Assembly (NCBI GenBank): GCA_963721345.1
Contig: CAVRIT010000001.1
Span: forward strand, 1,426,001 to 1,490,000
Direction of reading: 5' to 3'
From: JACDAN01 sp963721345
GTDB lineage: Bacteria; Actinomycetota; Thermoleophilia; Gaiellales; Gaiellaceae
DNA length: 64,000 nucleotides
Shown here: one piece after another, positions 32,526 to 40,945 of the stretch
How the letters are laid out: each line of letters begins with the position of its first letter
Position numbering within the stretch: position 1 is the first letter of the stretch
Position numbers and translations under genes: made by a program
Notes under the pieces: model-generated
Told to the model about the DNA's origin: nothing
Databases searched by the model: none
The model's input: only the letters and a program-made list of their open reading frames with translations

Positions 32526-33604
32526 GCGTCGAGACGCGTGCGAACCGGCTGCCGCCGGAGATCTTCGACCTCCCGGTCGAGAAGATGCGGGAGGGCTACT
32601 ACACCGACGAGTACTTCAACCAGACGCGCCGCGTCCTGCTGGAGGACGAGCGGCGCCCGCGCGTCGTGATGCAGGTCTTCCAGAAGCGGAACGCGATGCT
32701 CGCGGGGGTCGACGAGGCGATCGCGATCCTCAAGCTCTGCGCGGACGACTGGGACGCCCTCACCGTCCACGCGCTCTACGAGGGGGACGAGATCTCCCCC
32801 TGGGAGACGGTGATGACGATCGAGGGCGACTACCCGAGCTTCGCTCACCTCGAGACGCTGTACCTCGGCGTGCTCGCCCGGCGCACGATGATCGCGACGA
32901 ACGTGAAGCGTGTCGTGGAGGCGGCGAACGGGAAGCCGATCATCTTCATGCCGGCTCGCTACGACCATCACCGCGTCCAGACGGGCGACGGCTACGCGGC
33001 GTTCGTCGCCGGCGCTCGGATCGGCATGCCGATCGGCGTGACGACCGAAGCGAACGCGTCCTGGTGGGGCGGGCGTGCGATCGGGACCGTGCCGCACGCG
33101 CTGATCAGCGCCTATGGCGGGAACACGGTGCTCGCCGCGACGAAGTTCGCGGAGCACAGCGATCCCGAGACGAACATCGTGGTGCTCGCCGACTTCGAGA
33201 ACGATTCCGTCAGAACCTCGCTCGAGGTGGCGCGCGCGCTGCGTGACCGGCTGTGGGGCGTCCGGCTGGACACCTCGCGAACGATGGTCGACCGCTCGCT
33301 GTGGAACGAGCTGGGCGACTTCGACCCTCGGGGGGTCAACGAGCGGCTCGTGCGAAAAGTGCGGGAGGCGCTCGACCGAGACGGCTTCGAGCGTGTGAGG
33401 ATCGTCGTCTCCGGCGGCATGAACGCCGAGCGGATCGGCGAGTTCGAGGCGATGGGCGTACCCGTCGACTCTTACGGGGTCGGCTCGGCGCTGATTCGCG
33501 GCGAGAACGACTTCACCGCCGACGTCGTGCTCTCCGACGGACAACCGGCCGCCAAAGCCGGGCGGCGGTACCGCCCGAACGCCCGGCTCGCGCTCGTCGA
33601 GTGA
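32522..33604 (+). CDS. Nicotinate phosphoribosyltransferase-like
   Basis: About 360 residues. The N-terminus (LPVEKMREGYYTDEYFNQTR) resembles the quinolinate/nicotinate PRTase family. YPSFAHLETLYLG, the RYDHHRVQTGDGYAAFVAGA block and later IVVSGGMNAERIGEF and YGVGSALIR follow, matching the actinobacterial nicotinate PRTase subgroup. It would make nicotinate mononucleotide from nicotinate and PRPP. The start is probably CTG 32522 (see the ribosome-binding site entry); GTG 32492 or ATG 32585 are alternatives. A nicotinamidase-like gene overlaps its end, which would supply nicotinate. Confidence 0.88.
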   Translation: MSVETRANRLPPEIFDLPVEKMREGYYTDEYFNQTRRVLLEDERRPRVVMQVFQKRNAMLAGVDEAIAILKLCADDWDALTVHALYEGDEISPWETVMTIEGDYPSFAHLETLYLGVLARRTMIATNVKRVVEAANGKPIIFMPARYDHHRVQTGDGYAAFVAGARIGMPIGVTTEANASWWGGRAIGTVPHALISAYGGNTVLAATKFAEHSDPETNIVVLADFENDSVRTSLEVARALRDRLWGVRLDTSRTMVDRSLWNELGDFDPRGVNERLVRKVREALDRDGFERVRIVVSGGMNAERIGEFEAMGVPVDSYGVGSALIRGENDFTADVVLSDGQPAAKAGRRYRPNARLALVE

Positions 33605-34230
33605 CCCGCGTCCTCTGGGACGTCGACACGCAGGTCGACTTCATGCTCCCCGACGGGAAGCTCTATGTCCCGGGCGCCGAGGAGACGATTCCGGCCATGG
33701 CCCGATTGGTCGAGGCGGCGCGCGATGCGGGAGTGGTTCACGTCGCCTCTGCCGACGACCACGAGCTGACGGACCCCGAGATCTCCGACGAGCCGGACTT
33801 CCGGAACACCTATCCACCGCACTGCCTTCGGGGCACACGCGGCGCGCAGAAGATCTCGGCCACCGAGCAGGACGACCCGCTGCCGCTCTCGTCCGTGCCA
33901 TTTCCGCCCGGGCTGATCCCGGGGCTGGTCGACGGTCGGCGCGAGGTGCTGCTGCTGAAGAAGAACTTCAACGTCTTCACGAACCCGAACACCGATCCGC
34001 TCCTCGACGCGCTCGACCCTGAGGAGATCGTGGTCTTCGGCGTGGCGACCGACGTTTGCGACGACGCAGCGATCCGAGGCTTCCTGCAGCGTGGGCGCAA
34101 GGTCGCGTTCGTCGAGGAAGCGGCTCGCGGGCTGGACGAGGCCCGCGTCGCATCGTGCACCGCCGACTGGCGTAAGGACGGCGTTCAGTTCCTCGGGGTG
34201 GAGGAAGCGGTCGGCCGGCTCGGGTTGTAG
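33601..34230 (+). CDS. Isochorismatase-family hydrolase, probable nicotinamidase
   Basis: A 209-residue protein from GTG 33601 in a GTGA junction. The catalytic triad fits: Asp9 in WDVDTQVDF, Lys in LLLKKNFNVF and Cys in GVATDVCDDAA. The family includes nicotinamidase and isochorismatase. Coupling with nicotinate PRTase points to nicotinamidase (PncA-like), which deamidates nicotinamide. The usual metal-binding DxHxxxH is not seen clearly (SADDHEL is present), so substrate assignment rests on context. Confidence 0.82.
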   Translation: MTRVLWDVDTQVDFMLPDGKLYVPGAEETIPAMARLVEAARDAGVVHVASADDHELTDPEISDEPDFRNTYPPHCLRGTRGAQKISATEQDDPLPLSSVPFPPGLIPGLVDGRREVLLLKKNFNVFTNPNTDPLLDALDPEEIVVFGVATDVCDDAAIRGFLQRGRKVAFVEEAARGLDEARVASCTADWRKDGVQFLGVEEAVGRLGL

Positions 34231-34277
34231 GGCCAGGAAACCTTCAAGCCCAGGCCGGATCTGCCGATAGGCGCACC

Positions 34278-35801
34278 ATGCCCTTCGACGTGTTCGAGGT
34301 GCTTCGCGGTGTCGGGAGCATCATGTTCATCTGGCTCCCGATCGTCATGTTCGGGCTGATCATCTACCTGCTCTGGCGCACCCTTCAGGTGATGCCGCGG
34401 GTGAAGACGACCGAGGTCAAGCAGAGCTCGCGGAGCGCGGTCTCGTGGGAAGAGGTGGCCGGCCTCGACGAGGCGAAGGCCGAGATGCGCGAGGTCGTCG
34501 ACTTCCTGCGGCATCCCAAGCGCTTCGAGCGGCTCGGCGCGCGCGTTCCGAAGGGAATCCTGCTCCACGGTCCACCCGGCACCGGCAAGACGCTGCTGGC
34601 GAAGGCGGTCGCGCATGAGTCCGGCGCGAGCTTCTACTCCCAGAGCGCCTCGGCGTTCGTCGAGATGTTCGCCGGCCTCGGCGCTGCCCGCATCCGAAAG
34701 CTCTTCGAGCAGGCGCGCGAGGATGCACCTGCGATCGTCTTCATCGACGAGCTCGACGCTGTCGGCATGAAGCGCACCGGCGGCGGCGGCGGCGATCGCG
34801 AGCACGACCAGACGCTGAACCAGCTCCTCGTCGAGCTCGACGGCTTCACGAAGTCCGAGGGCCAGGTGATCGTGATGGGCGCCTCGAACCGGCTGGACAA
34901 CCTCGATCCGGCGCTCCTACGGCCCGGCCGGTTCGACCGGCAGATCCTCGTCTCGCCTCCCGACCTCGCCGGCCGCGAGGAGATCATCAAAGTGCATACG
35001 CGCGGAAAGCCGCTTGCTCCGGACGTCGACCTCCACGTCGTGGCGCGCCACACGGCCGGACTGACGGGCGCCGATCTGGCGAACATCGCCAACGAGGCCG
35101 CGATCTTCGCCGGCCGCGAGGACCGCAACGACATCACCTCCGCGAACTTCGAGGCTGCGATGGAACGGATCGTCGCCGGCCTGCAGCAGAAGCGCGTCGT
35201 CACCGAAAAGGAGAAGCGGATTCTCGCTTACCACGAGGCCGGGCACGCCGTGATGGCGTACCTGATGGGCGATCCGGTCCAGAAGGCGACGATCGTCGCC
35301 CGCGGTGAGGCCCTCGGCTACACGTTCCACCTGCCCGAGGAGGAGCGCTATCTACACACGCGCGAAGAGCTGATCGACTGGATGACGATCGGGCTCGCCG
35401 GTCGCGCCGCGGAGCACGTCGTGTTCGGCCGCGTTACCAACGGGGCCGCCAGCGATCTCGAGAAGGTCACGCTGCTGGCCCGCGCAATGGTCTTCGAGTT
35501 CGGAATGGCCGAAGGTGTCGTCTCGCGGACGATGCGCGCCGACAACTACGCCCTCTCCGAGGAAACCAAGCGGCTCCGCGACAGCGAGCAGGCCCGGCTG
35601 ACCGACGGCGCCTACGAAGAGGCGATCCGCCTGCTCGAGAAGCATCGCTCGCCGCTCGACCGCGTGGCCGGTGCGCTGCTCGAAAAAGAGACGCTAGGTC
35701 GCGCCGACCTCGACCAGTTGCTTGCCGACGTCATCGCCGAGTCCCACTCCTCCGACGCCGTAGGCGTTGTGCGCGCCCTCCCTCAGCGCGAGCAGGCGTA
35801 A
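34278..35801 (+). CDS. Short FtsH-like AAA+ zinc metalloprotease
   Basis: A 507-residue protein. One transmembrane helix (about 13-35) is followed directly by the AAA+ domain: Walker A GPPGTGKT (98-105), pore loop FVEMFAG (127-133), Walker B IVFIDELDAVG and RPGRFDRQI. The M41 protease domain has HEAGH (319-323) and third ligand Asp393 in AASDLEK. Classic FtsH has two helices and an extracytoplasmic domain of about 70-80 residues before the ATPase; these are missing. It is otherwise complete and should be an active membrane protease with the N-terminus on the far side or buried. No anchoring partner is adjacent. Confidence 0.92.
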   Translation: MPFDVFEVLRGVGSIMFIWLPIVMFGLIIYLLWRTLQVMPRVKTTEVKQSSRSAVSWEEVAGLDEAKAEMREVVDFLRHPKRFERLGARVPKGILLHGPPGTGKTLLAKAVAHESGASFYSQSASAFVEMFAGLGAARIRKLFEQAREDAPAIVFIDELDAVGMKRTGGGGGDREHDQTLNQLLVELDGFTKSEGQVIVMGASNRLDNLDPALLRPGRFDRQILVSPPDLAGREEIIKVHTRGKPLAPDVDLHVVARHTAGLTGADLANIANEAAIFAGREDRNDITSANFEAAMERIVAGLQQKRVVTEKEKRILAYHEAGHAVMAYLMGDPVQKATIVARGEALGYTFHLPEEERYLHTREELIDWMTIGLAGRAAEHVVFGRVTNGAASDLEKVTLLARAMVFEFGMAEGVVSRTMRADNYALSEETKRLRDSEQARLTDGAYEEAIRLLEKHRSPLDRVAGALLEKETLGRADLDQLLADVIAESHSSDAVGVVRALPQREQA

Positions 35802-35802
35802 G

Positions 35803-35808
35803 TAGCAT
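35803..35808 (+). promoter_or_regulatory. -10 box for the epimerase gene
   Basis: TAGCAT ends 9 bases before GTG 35818, consistent with a leaderless mRNA. Confidence 0.4.
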
Positions 35809-35817
35809 CGGAGCCGG

Positions 35818-36225
35818 GTGCGGCTCCAGCGAATCCACCACCTCGGGATGGCGGTCGAGGACCTCGACGAGGCCGTCTCGACCTACGAACGTCTCTTCGG
35901 AGCGGCCGTCGAGCATCGCGGGACGCTCGAGGACCAGGGTGTCGAGGCGGTTTCCGTTCTGCTCGGAGAGAGCCGCGTCGAGCTGATGGCGCCGACGGAT
36001 GACGAGACGCCCGTCGGGAAGTTCCTCGGGAAACGGGGGCCGGGGATGCACCACGTCGCCTACGAAGTGGCTGACCTCCCGGCGGCGCTTCGCGAGCTCG
36101 CCCAGCAGGGCGCGCAGCTCATCGACGACCAGCCGCGCCGCGGGCTTTTCGGCCTCCAAGTCGCCTTCGTCCACCCGGACTCGGCACACGGCGTACTCTG
36201 CGAGCTGGTGACCGATGGCGAGTAA
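35818..36225 (+). CDS. mce: Methylmalonyl-CoA epimerase
   Basis: A 135-residue glyoxalase-fold protein of MCE length. It starts RIHHLGMAVEDLDEAVSTYERLFG and has VELMAP, GPGMHHVAYEVADL and VAFVHPDSAHGVLCEL. The metal ligands expected from the family are His8 or His7, His in GMHHVAY and Glu in LCEL. It interconverts the R and S forms of methylmalonyl-CoA in propionate and odd-chain catabolism. The mutase genes are not in this window. GTG start. Confidence 0.93.
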   Translation: MRLQRIHHLGMAVEDLDEAVSTYERLFGAAVEHRGTLEDQGVEAVSVLLGESRVELMAPTDDETPVGKFLGKRGPGMHHVAYEVADLPAALRELAQQGAQLIDDQPRRGLFGLQVAFVHPDSAHGVLCELVTDGE

Positions 36226-36445
36226 CGAGCACGACACCCGAATCGAGCTCGGCTTCGAGGGAAGCCAGATCATGAGCGCGCTGGTCACGTCCGATGCGGC
36301 GGACCAGCTCGAGTCGGCGCTCGATGCCGGCAAGGGCGGCACGCTCTTCTTGGACGCCGAGGACGGGCGCTACACAGTGGTGCTGGGCCGGGTCGTGTAC
36401 CTCAAGCGCTTTGCCCGAGAGGGACGACTCGGCTTCGTCAACTAG
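36215..36445 (+). CDS. Small conserved actinobacterial protein (DUF3107-like)
   Basis: A 76-residue protein that starts inside the end of mce (11-base overlap). The layout IELGFEGSQIMSALV, LESALDAGKGGTLFLDAEDGRYTVVLGRVVYLK and a final RLGFVN resembles DUF3107, where a GxGF-type end follows a VYVE strand. Similarity is modest. Coding status is supported by GC-rich third positions, overlap with mce and a complete small alpha/beta pattern. Function unknown. Confidence 0.65.
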   Translation: MASNEHDTRIELGFEGSQIMSALVTSDAADQLESALDAGKGGTLFLDAEDGRYTVVLGRVVYLKRFAREGRLGFVN

Positions 36446-36456
36446 TTAGTTTGCGA

Positions 36457-36478
36457 CGTAAGGCGGGCATCGCTTACG
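36457..36478. repeat. Inverted repeat upstream of the ECF sigma gene
   Basis: CGTAAG (36457-36462) and CTTACG (36473-36478) are separated by 10 bases and lie just before the sigma gene. Such spacing could bind a dimeric regulator, or form a small hairpin. There is no direct evidence of use. Confidence 0.35.
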
Positions 36479-36482
36479 ACGA

Positions 36483-37067
36483 GTGCGGGAGGACGGCATA
36501 GCGGCTGCGCCTGCCATGAAGCGGCGCGAGGACAACGGAAGAGTTCGCGGGCTCGTCGAGCGCGCGCAGCGCGGCGACCGCTCGGCGCTCGAAGAGCTCT
36601 ACCTCATCCACTTCGATCGCATCTACAGCTACCTGCACCTGAGCGTCGGGAGCCGGCACGACGCGGAGGACCTGACGACCCAGACGTTCGTGAAGATGCT
36701 CGAGGCGATCGGCCGGTTCCAGTGGCGATCAGTCCCGTTCTCGGCCTGGCTCTTCCGCATCGCGCACAACCTCGCGATGGACCACTTCCGGGCGAACCGC
36801 CGCTGGCAGCCGGAAGAAGAGATCCCGGAGTCGGTACAGGGCGAGGAGCGCTCGGCGGAGGAGACGGCGCTGGCCGCGCTCGCCGACACGAGCATGCTCA
36901 CCCTCATCGAGCGTCTCTCCCCGGAGCAGCGACAGGTGCTGACCCTGAAGTTCGTGTTTCGCTTCTCCAACGCCGAGGCCGCGGCGATTCTCGGGAAGAC
37001 CGAGGGCGCGGTGAAGTCGCTGCAGCACCGCGCGCTTGCGTCGCTGCAGAAGCACGTGGCTCGCTAG
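36483..37067 (+). CDS. ECF-type RNA polymerase sigma factor
   Basis: About 194 residues with sigma region 2 (YLIHFDRIYSYLHL, DAEDLTTQTFVKMLEAI, AWLFRIAHNLAMDHFRANRR) and region 4 (LSPEQRQVLTLKFVF, SNAEAAAILGKTEGAVKSLQHRAL). It directs RNA polymerase to alternative promoters. GTG 36483 is used; ATG 36516 would remove 11 residues and also fits. No anti-sigma gene or zinc-binding partner lies next to it. The next gene, YchF-like, begins 3 bases after its stop. Confidence 0.92.
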   Translation: MREDGIAAAPAMKRREDNGRVRGLVERAQRGDRSALEELYLIHFDRIYSYLHLSVGSRHDAEDLTTQTFVKMLEAIGRFQWRSVPFSAWLFRIAHNLAMDHFRANRRWQPEEEIPESVQGEERSAEETALAALADTSMLTLIERLSPEQRQVLTLKFVFRFSNAEAAAILGKTEGAVKSLQHRALASLQKHVAR

Positions 37068-37070
37068 CCG

Positions 37071-37967
37071 TTGGACATCGGGATCGTCGGGCCTCCGGGC
37101 TCGGGCAAGACGACGCTGTTCACCGCGCTGACGGGTGTGAGGCCCGAGGGGTACGGCACACCGCACGTCGGCATCGCGGCGATCCCGGACGGGCGGCTCG
37201 CGGCGGTGGCCGCGATCGAGGGGTCCCCGAAGCTCACCCCGGCGACGATCCAGTTGATCGACGTCCCGGGGACGGCGGAGGCACAGCTCGGCGGCGTGCG
37301 GAGAGCGGAGGCGCTGCTCGCCGTCGTCCGCGACGAGGCCGACCTTCCCTCGCTCGAGCTCGAGCTGCTCGTGGCCGACCGCGACCACGTCGAGCGGCGG
37401 CTCGAGCGGGTCCGCAAGGAGGCGAAGTCGGGAAGCCGGGAGCTCCGGGACGAGGTTGCGCTGCTCGAGCGTCTCCTGGAGCACATCGACGAGGAGCGGC
37501 CGCTGCGCGACTTCCCGGGTGCGCTGCCGCGGGAGCTCGAGCCGCTGACGACGAAACCGGTGATTCCGATCGTGAACGGCCCGGGCGGAACCGATCTGGT
37601 GCTGGAGGCCGAGCTTCGAGAGCTTCCCGAGGCCGAGGCGGCGCAGTTCCGGGACGGCGACGTGTCGGCGCTGGACGACGTCGTGCGCCGGTTGGCGGAA
37701 GCGCTCGACCTCATCGTCTTCTTCACCGCAGGGGACAAAGAGGCGAGAGCCTGGACGCTTCGCCGCGGCGCAACCGCCCTCGAGGCGGCCGCGGCGATCC
37801 ACACGGACATCGCCAGGGGGTTCATCCGCTGCGAGGTGATCGGCTGGAAGGACTTCGTCGACGCCGGCTCCCGGGCGGAGGCAGCACGGCGGGGCGTGCA
37901 GCGGCTCGAGGGCAAGGAGTACGTTGTGGAGGACGGCGACGTCCTCAACATCCGGTTCAACGTCTGA
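37071..37967 (+). CDS. Divergent YchF/Obg-family GTPase-like protein with TGS domain
   Basis: A 298-residue protein, compared with about 363 for YchF. The start IGIVGPPGSGKTTLFTALTG has a P-loop (7-14) of an unusual form where YchF has GLPNVGKST. The G3 motif is DVPG (64-67). A coiled-coil insert (about 100-160) follows. The C-terminus (KEARAWTLRRGATALEAAA, IHTDIARGFIRCEV, EGKEYVVEDGDVLNIRFNV) is a clear YchF-type TGS domain. The NxxE nucleotide-specificity motif of YchF appears lost (PIVNGPGG). It may bind nucleotide differently. TTG start, immediately after the sigma gene. Confidence 0.85.
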   Translation: MDIGIVGPPGSGKTTLFTALTGVRPEGYGTPHVGIAAIPDGRLAAVAAIEGSPKLTPATIQLIDVPGTAEAQLGGVRRAEALLAVVRDEADLPSLELELLVADRDHVERRLERVRKEAKSGSRELRDEVALLERLLEHIDEERPLRDFPGALPRELEPLTTKPVIPIVNGPGGTDLVLEAELRELPEAEAAQFRDGDVSALDDVVRRLAEALDLIVFFTAGDKEARAWTLRRGATALEAAAAIHTDIARGFIRCEVIGWKDFVDAGSRAEAARRGVQRLEGKEYVVEDGDVLNIRFNV

Positions 37968-38053
37968 CGGCTACAAACTGGCGCTTTTGACGTCTAAGGC
38001 ATCTGGACCCGCACTCCGGACCCCCTTAATGGCACGAAAACAACGGCTGTCCC

Positions 38054-38059
38054 TATATT
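38054..38059 (+). promoter_or_regulatory. -10 box for the MoxR operon
   Basis: TATATT, nine bases before ATG 38069 in an unusually AT-rich patch for this genome. It is the best -10 match in the window. A leaderless mRNA would result. A TTGACG at 37987-37992 is too far upstream to be its -35. Confidence 0.5.
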
Positions 38060-38068
38060 GATGCGTCG

Positions 38069-39124
38069 ATGACCAGCGTCGAGCGCACCGCCGAGCGCAA
38101 GGACGAGCGGCTCGAACGAGCCGTCGACGTCGCCGGGCGCCTGCTCGACAACATCGAGATCGCGATCCGTGGGAAGCGCGAGGAGGTCAAGCTTGTGCTC
38201 GCCGCGATCGCCTGCAAGGGGCACGTGCTGTTCGAGGACGTGCCGGGGACGGCGAAGACCGTGCTCGCGCGCGCCATCGCGCAATCGATCGAGGGCGCGC
38301 AGCCGTCGCGCATCCAGTGCACGCCGGACCTTCAGCCGACGGACGTCACGGGCCTGTCGATCTGGAACCAGCAGACCCGCGACTTCGAGTTCCGGGCCGG
38401 GCCGATCTTCGCGAACGTCGTGCTCGTCGACGAGATCAACCGTGCGATGCCCAAGACGCAGTCGTCGCTGCTGGAGGCGATGGCCGAGCGGCAGGTGACG
38501 ACCGACGGCGTGACGCGCGAGCTCATCGAGCCGTTCGTCGTCCTCGCGACGCAGAACCCGATCGAGCTCGAGGGAACCTTCCCGCTGCCCGAGGCGCAGC
38601 TCGACCGCTTCTTCATCCGGACGGCCCTCGGCTATCCGGGCGGCGAGGACGAGCTCAACATCGTCCGCGACCAGCTCCACGGCCACCCGCTGGGCGAGCT
38701 CGAGACCGCCGTCGGGGTCGAGGACGTCATTCACCTACAGGATGCGACCACCGAGGTCTACGTCGACGAGCTGCTGCAGCGGTGGATCATCGACCTCGTC
38801 CGCTCGACGAGGGAGCTCGACATTGTCGCGATCGGCGCCTCGGTCCGCGGCAGCCTCGCGCTCGAGCGCGCTGCGCGCGGGTGGGCACTGCTGTCCGGCC
38901 GCGACTACGTCCTGCCCGAGGACATCGAGCTGCTGTTCCTCCCCGTGATCGGCCACAGGATCCTGTTCACGCCGTCGTTCCTCGTCGAGGTGCGCAAGAT
39001 CGGGCGCGAACAGGCGCTCGAGAGCTTCCGTGACCGCTGCCTGGCAGCCGCGCCGAGGCCACGGGGCACGCTCGGCAGCGACGGCGAGGTGGTCCCGCTC
39101 TCTCCCCATGAGCGGACCGACTGA
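38069..39124 (+). CDS. MoxR-family AAA+ ATPase
   Basis: A 351-residue protein. VLFEDVPGTAKTVLARAIA contains the MoxR-type Walker A (GTAKT in place of GxGKT). Walker B is VLVDEINR, followed by TQSSLLEAMAERQVT, sensor 1 LATQNPIELEGTFPLPEAQLDRF and a C-terminal AAA lid with RTALGYPGG. MoxR ATPases act as chaperones that mature or activate partner complexes, usually with VWA proteins encoded nearby. Here it heads a six-gene co-directional cluster (DUF58, two VWA proteins, two membrane proteins). Its 3' end overlaps the DUF58 gene by 17 bases. Confidence 0.94.
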   Translation: MTSVERTAERKDERLERAVDVAGRLLDNIEIAIRGKREEVKLVLAAIACKGHVLFEDVPGTAKTVLARAIAQSIEGAQPSRIQCTPDLQPTDVTGLSIWNQQTRDFEFRAGPIFANVVLVDEINRAMPKTQSSLLEAMAERQVTTDGVTRELIEPFVVLATQNPIELEGTFPLPEAQLDRFFIRTALGYPGGEDELNIVRDQLHGHPLGELETAVGVEDVIHLQDATTEVYVDELLQRWIIDLVRSTRELDIVAIGASVRGSLALERAARGWALLSGRDYVLPEDIELLFLPVIGHRILFTPSFLVEVRKIGREQALESFRDRCLAAAPRPRGTLGSDGEVVPLSPHERTD

Positions 39125-40043
39125 GCTCAGCTTCCCGCTCGTCCCCCGCCGCCGGCTGATCGGACTCGCCTTCGGGAGCGCGCACAGCGCGAAGCGGGGG
39201 AAGGGGTCGGACGTCGCGAGCTCCCGCCCCTACCAGCCTGGCGACGACGTCGACGCGATCGACTGGGCCGCCTCCGCGAAGCTGTCGTCGGCGCACGCGA
39301 CCGACGAGTTCATCGTCCGTGAGCGCTACGCCGAGGAAGCGCCGCGCGTCGTGATCTTGTGCGACCGGCGGCCCGCGATGGCGCTCTACCCCGAGGGCTA
39401 CCCGTGGCTCTCGAAGCCGAAGGTGATGCTCGAGGCGGGCTCGATGATCGCCGACAGCACTGCGAAGGCGCGTGGACTGATCGGGTACCTCGACTTTGCC
39501 AACGGCGACGCCGCGTCGCCGTTCTGGCGCCCGCCGCACGGCCAGACCGACTTCTGGCGCGTGAAGGAGTCGCATCTGCTCTGGCCGCAGTACCTGGCGC
39601 CGGAGAACAATCTCGAGCTGGCGTTCGACTTTCTCGCGCCGCTCCGCCGTGCGCTTCCGGCCGGGACGTTCGTCTTCGTCGCGTCCGATTTCCTGAACAT
39701 GCCGTCACCGGATGCCTGGGCGATGATCGTCGAGCTTCCGTGGGAGATCGTCCCGATCGTGATCCAGGATCCGGTTTGGGAGCAGAGCTTCCCGGACGTC
39801 TCCTCGGTGGTGATCCCGTTGATCGACCCACGTTCGGGGAAGCTGAAGCTCGTGCGGCTGAGCGGGCGGGAGGCGCGTGAGCGGCGCGCGGCGAACCAGG
39901 AGCGCGCAGCGGCCACGATCTCGCTCCTGAACGGGCTCGGCCTCGAGCCGGTCGTGATCACGACCACGGACCGCGACCGGATCTACAGCAGCTTCCTCGA
40001 GTGGCACGAGCTGCGGCGTCTCTCCGCAAGGATGGCCGCGTGA
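39108..40043 (+). CDS. DUF58 domain protein of the MoxR cluster
   Basis: A 311-residue protein with the DUF58 motif SSRPYQPGDDVDAIDW followed by RYAEEAPRVVILCDRRPAM, where the VWA-like fold begins. The usual DxSxS is absent: the site reads CDRRPA, so metal binding is doubtful. No N-terminal membrane anchor is present, unlike many DUF58 proteins. The ATG at 39108 sits inside the moxR 3' end. It ends GTGA into the next gene. It is a probable MoxR client or adaptor. Confidence 0.87.
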   Translation: MSGPTELSFPLVPRRRLIGLAFGSAHSAKRGKGSDVASSRPYQPGDDVDAIDWAASAKLSSAHATDEFIVRERYAEEAPRVVILCDRRPAMALYPEGYPWLSKPKVMLEAGSMIADSTAKARGLIGYLDFANGDAASPFWRPPHGQTDFWRVKESHLLWPQYLAPENNLELAFDFLAPLRRALPAGTFVFVASDFLNMPSPDAWAMIVELPWEIVPIVIQDPVWEQSFPDVSSVVIPLIDPRSGKLKLVRLSGREARERRAANQERAAATISLLNGLGLEPVVITTTDRDRIYSSFLEWHELRRLSARMAA

Positions 40044-40945
40044 TCCAGCGTCGTCACTTCGGCGCGCTGATCGCGCTCATCGTGCTCGGTGTCGCCGCGG
40101 CGGCCTTCCTCGTGTGGCGTGCCTGGGACCGGGACGCCGAAGGCTCGCTGAGCGATCCGATCGCTGCGACCGGGACGTTCACGCCGCAGCAGCATCTCTT
40201 CGGCGATCCCATCCGCGCCCGCATCGACGTGGTGCTCGACGCGAAAGAGGTCGCTCCCGAGAGTGTCAAGCTGAATGTCAAGTTCGCGCCGTACCGGACG
40301 CTGCACCCGCCGACCCGGACGGAGAGCACCGCCGGACCGGTGACGCGCATCCGTTATCTGTACGACCTCGCGTGTCTCGGTTACCGCTGCCTGCCCGTCG
40401 GGCAGCGGCGCTTCGACCTTCGCAGCGCCTCGGTGGAGTACCGGACAGCGTCGGGCGGTGCCGGCGAGACGATCGAGATCGACTGGCCGACCGTCTACGC
40501 CGCGGGGAGGATTCCCGCCGCGCGGCTCTGGGAGGCGCGCCTCCGGGCTGACTATCGCGACCTCGGGGAGCCCACCTATCGCGTGTCGCCCGGCCTCGTG
40601 CAGGTGGTTGCGATCGTGCTCGCGGCGCTGTTCGCCGCGGCCGGACTGATTCTCCTCGCCCGGCTGCTTCCGCTCGTTCGCTGGGCGGAGCGCCTGGGAC
40701 TGAAAACCGTCGACACCCGCACTCCGCTCGAGCGGGCGCTGGCGCGAGTGCACGAGACCGCCGATCGGCCCGACGAGGGCAGGCGGGCGCTCGACCGCCT
40801 TGCGCTGGAGCTGCGACGGGCGCGGGAGCCCGAGCTGGCCCTCGTGGCAAGTCGTCTCGCCTGGTCGCGGGAGTTCCCGCTCGACGGACGGCTGACGACG
40901 CTGTCGGGCGAGGTCGAGCGGCGGATCGGGGAGGCGCCGGCATGA
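40040..40945 (+). CDS. Two-helix membrane protein of the MoxR cluster
   Basis: A 301-residue protein from GTG 40040. An N-terminal helix (about 8-25), an extracytoplasmic beta-rich region of about 160 residues (TPQQHLFGDPIRARIDVVLD and three cysteines, two in LACLGYRC), a second helix (about 190-210) and a cytoplasmic helical tail are visible. The layout recalls BatD-like proteins of Bat (MoxR-VWA) operons, with a beta domain and a single late helix, but sequence identity is not recognisable. The Cys pair could form a disulfide. Function unknown. Confidence 0.8.
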   Translation: MIQRRHFGALIALIVLGVAAAAFLVWRAWDRDAEGSLSDPIAATGTFTPQQHLFGDPIRARIDVVLDAKEVAPESVKLNVKFAPYRTLHPPTRTESTAGPVTRIRYLYDLACLGYRCLPVGQRRFDLRSASVEYRTASGGAGETIEIDWPTVYAAGRIPAARLWEARLRADYRDLGEPTYRVSPGLVQVVAIVLAALFAAAGLILLARLLPLVRWAERLGLKTVDTRTPLERALARVHETADRPDEGRRALDRLALELRRAREPELALVASRLAWSREFPLDGRLTTLSGEVERRIGEAPA

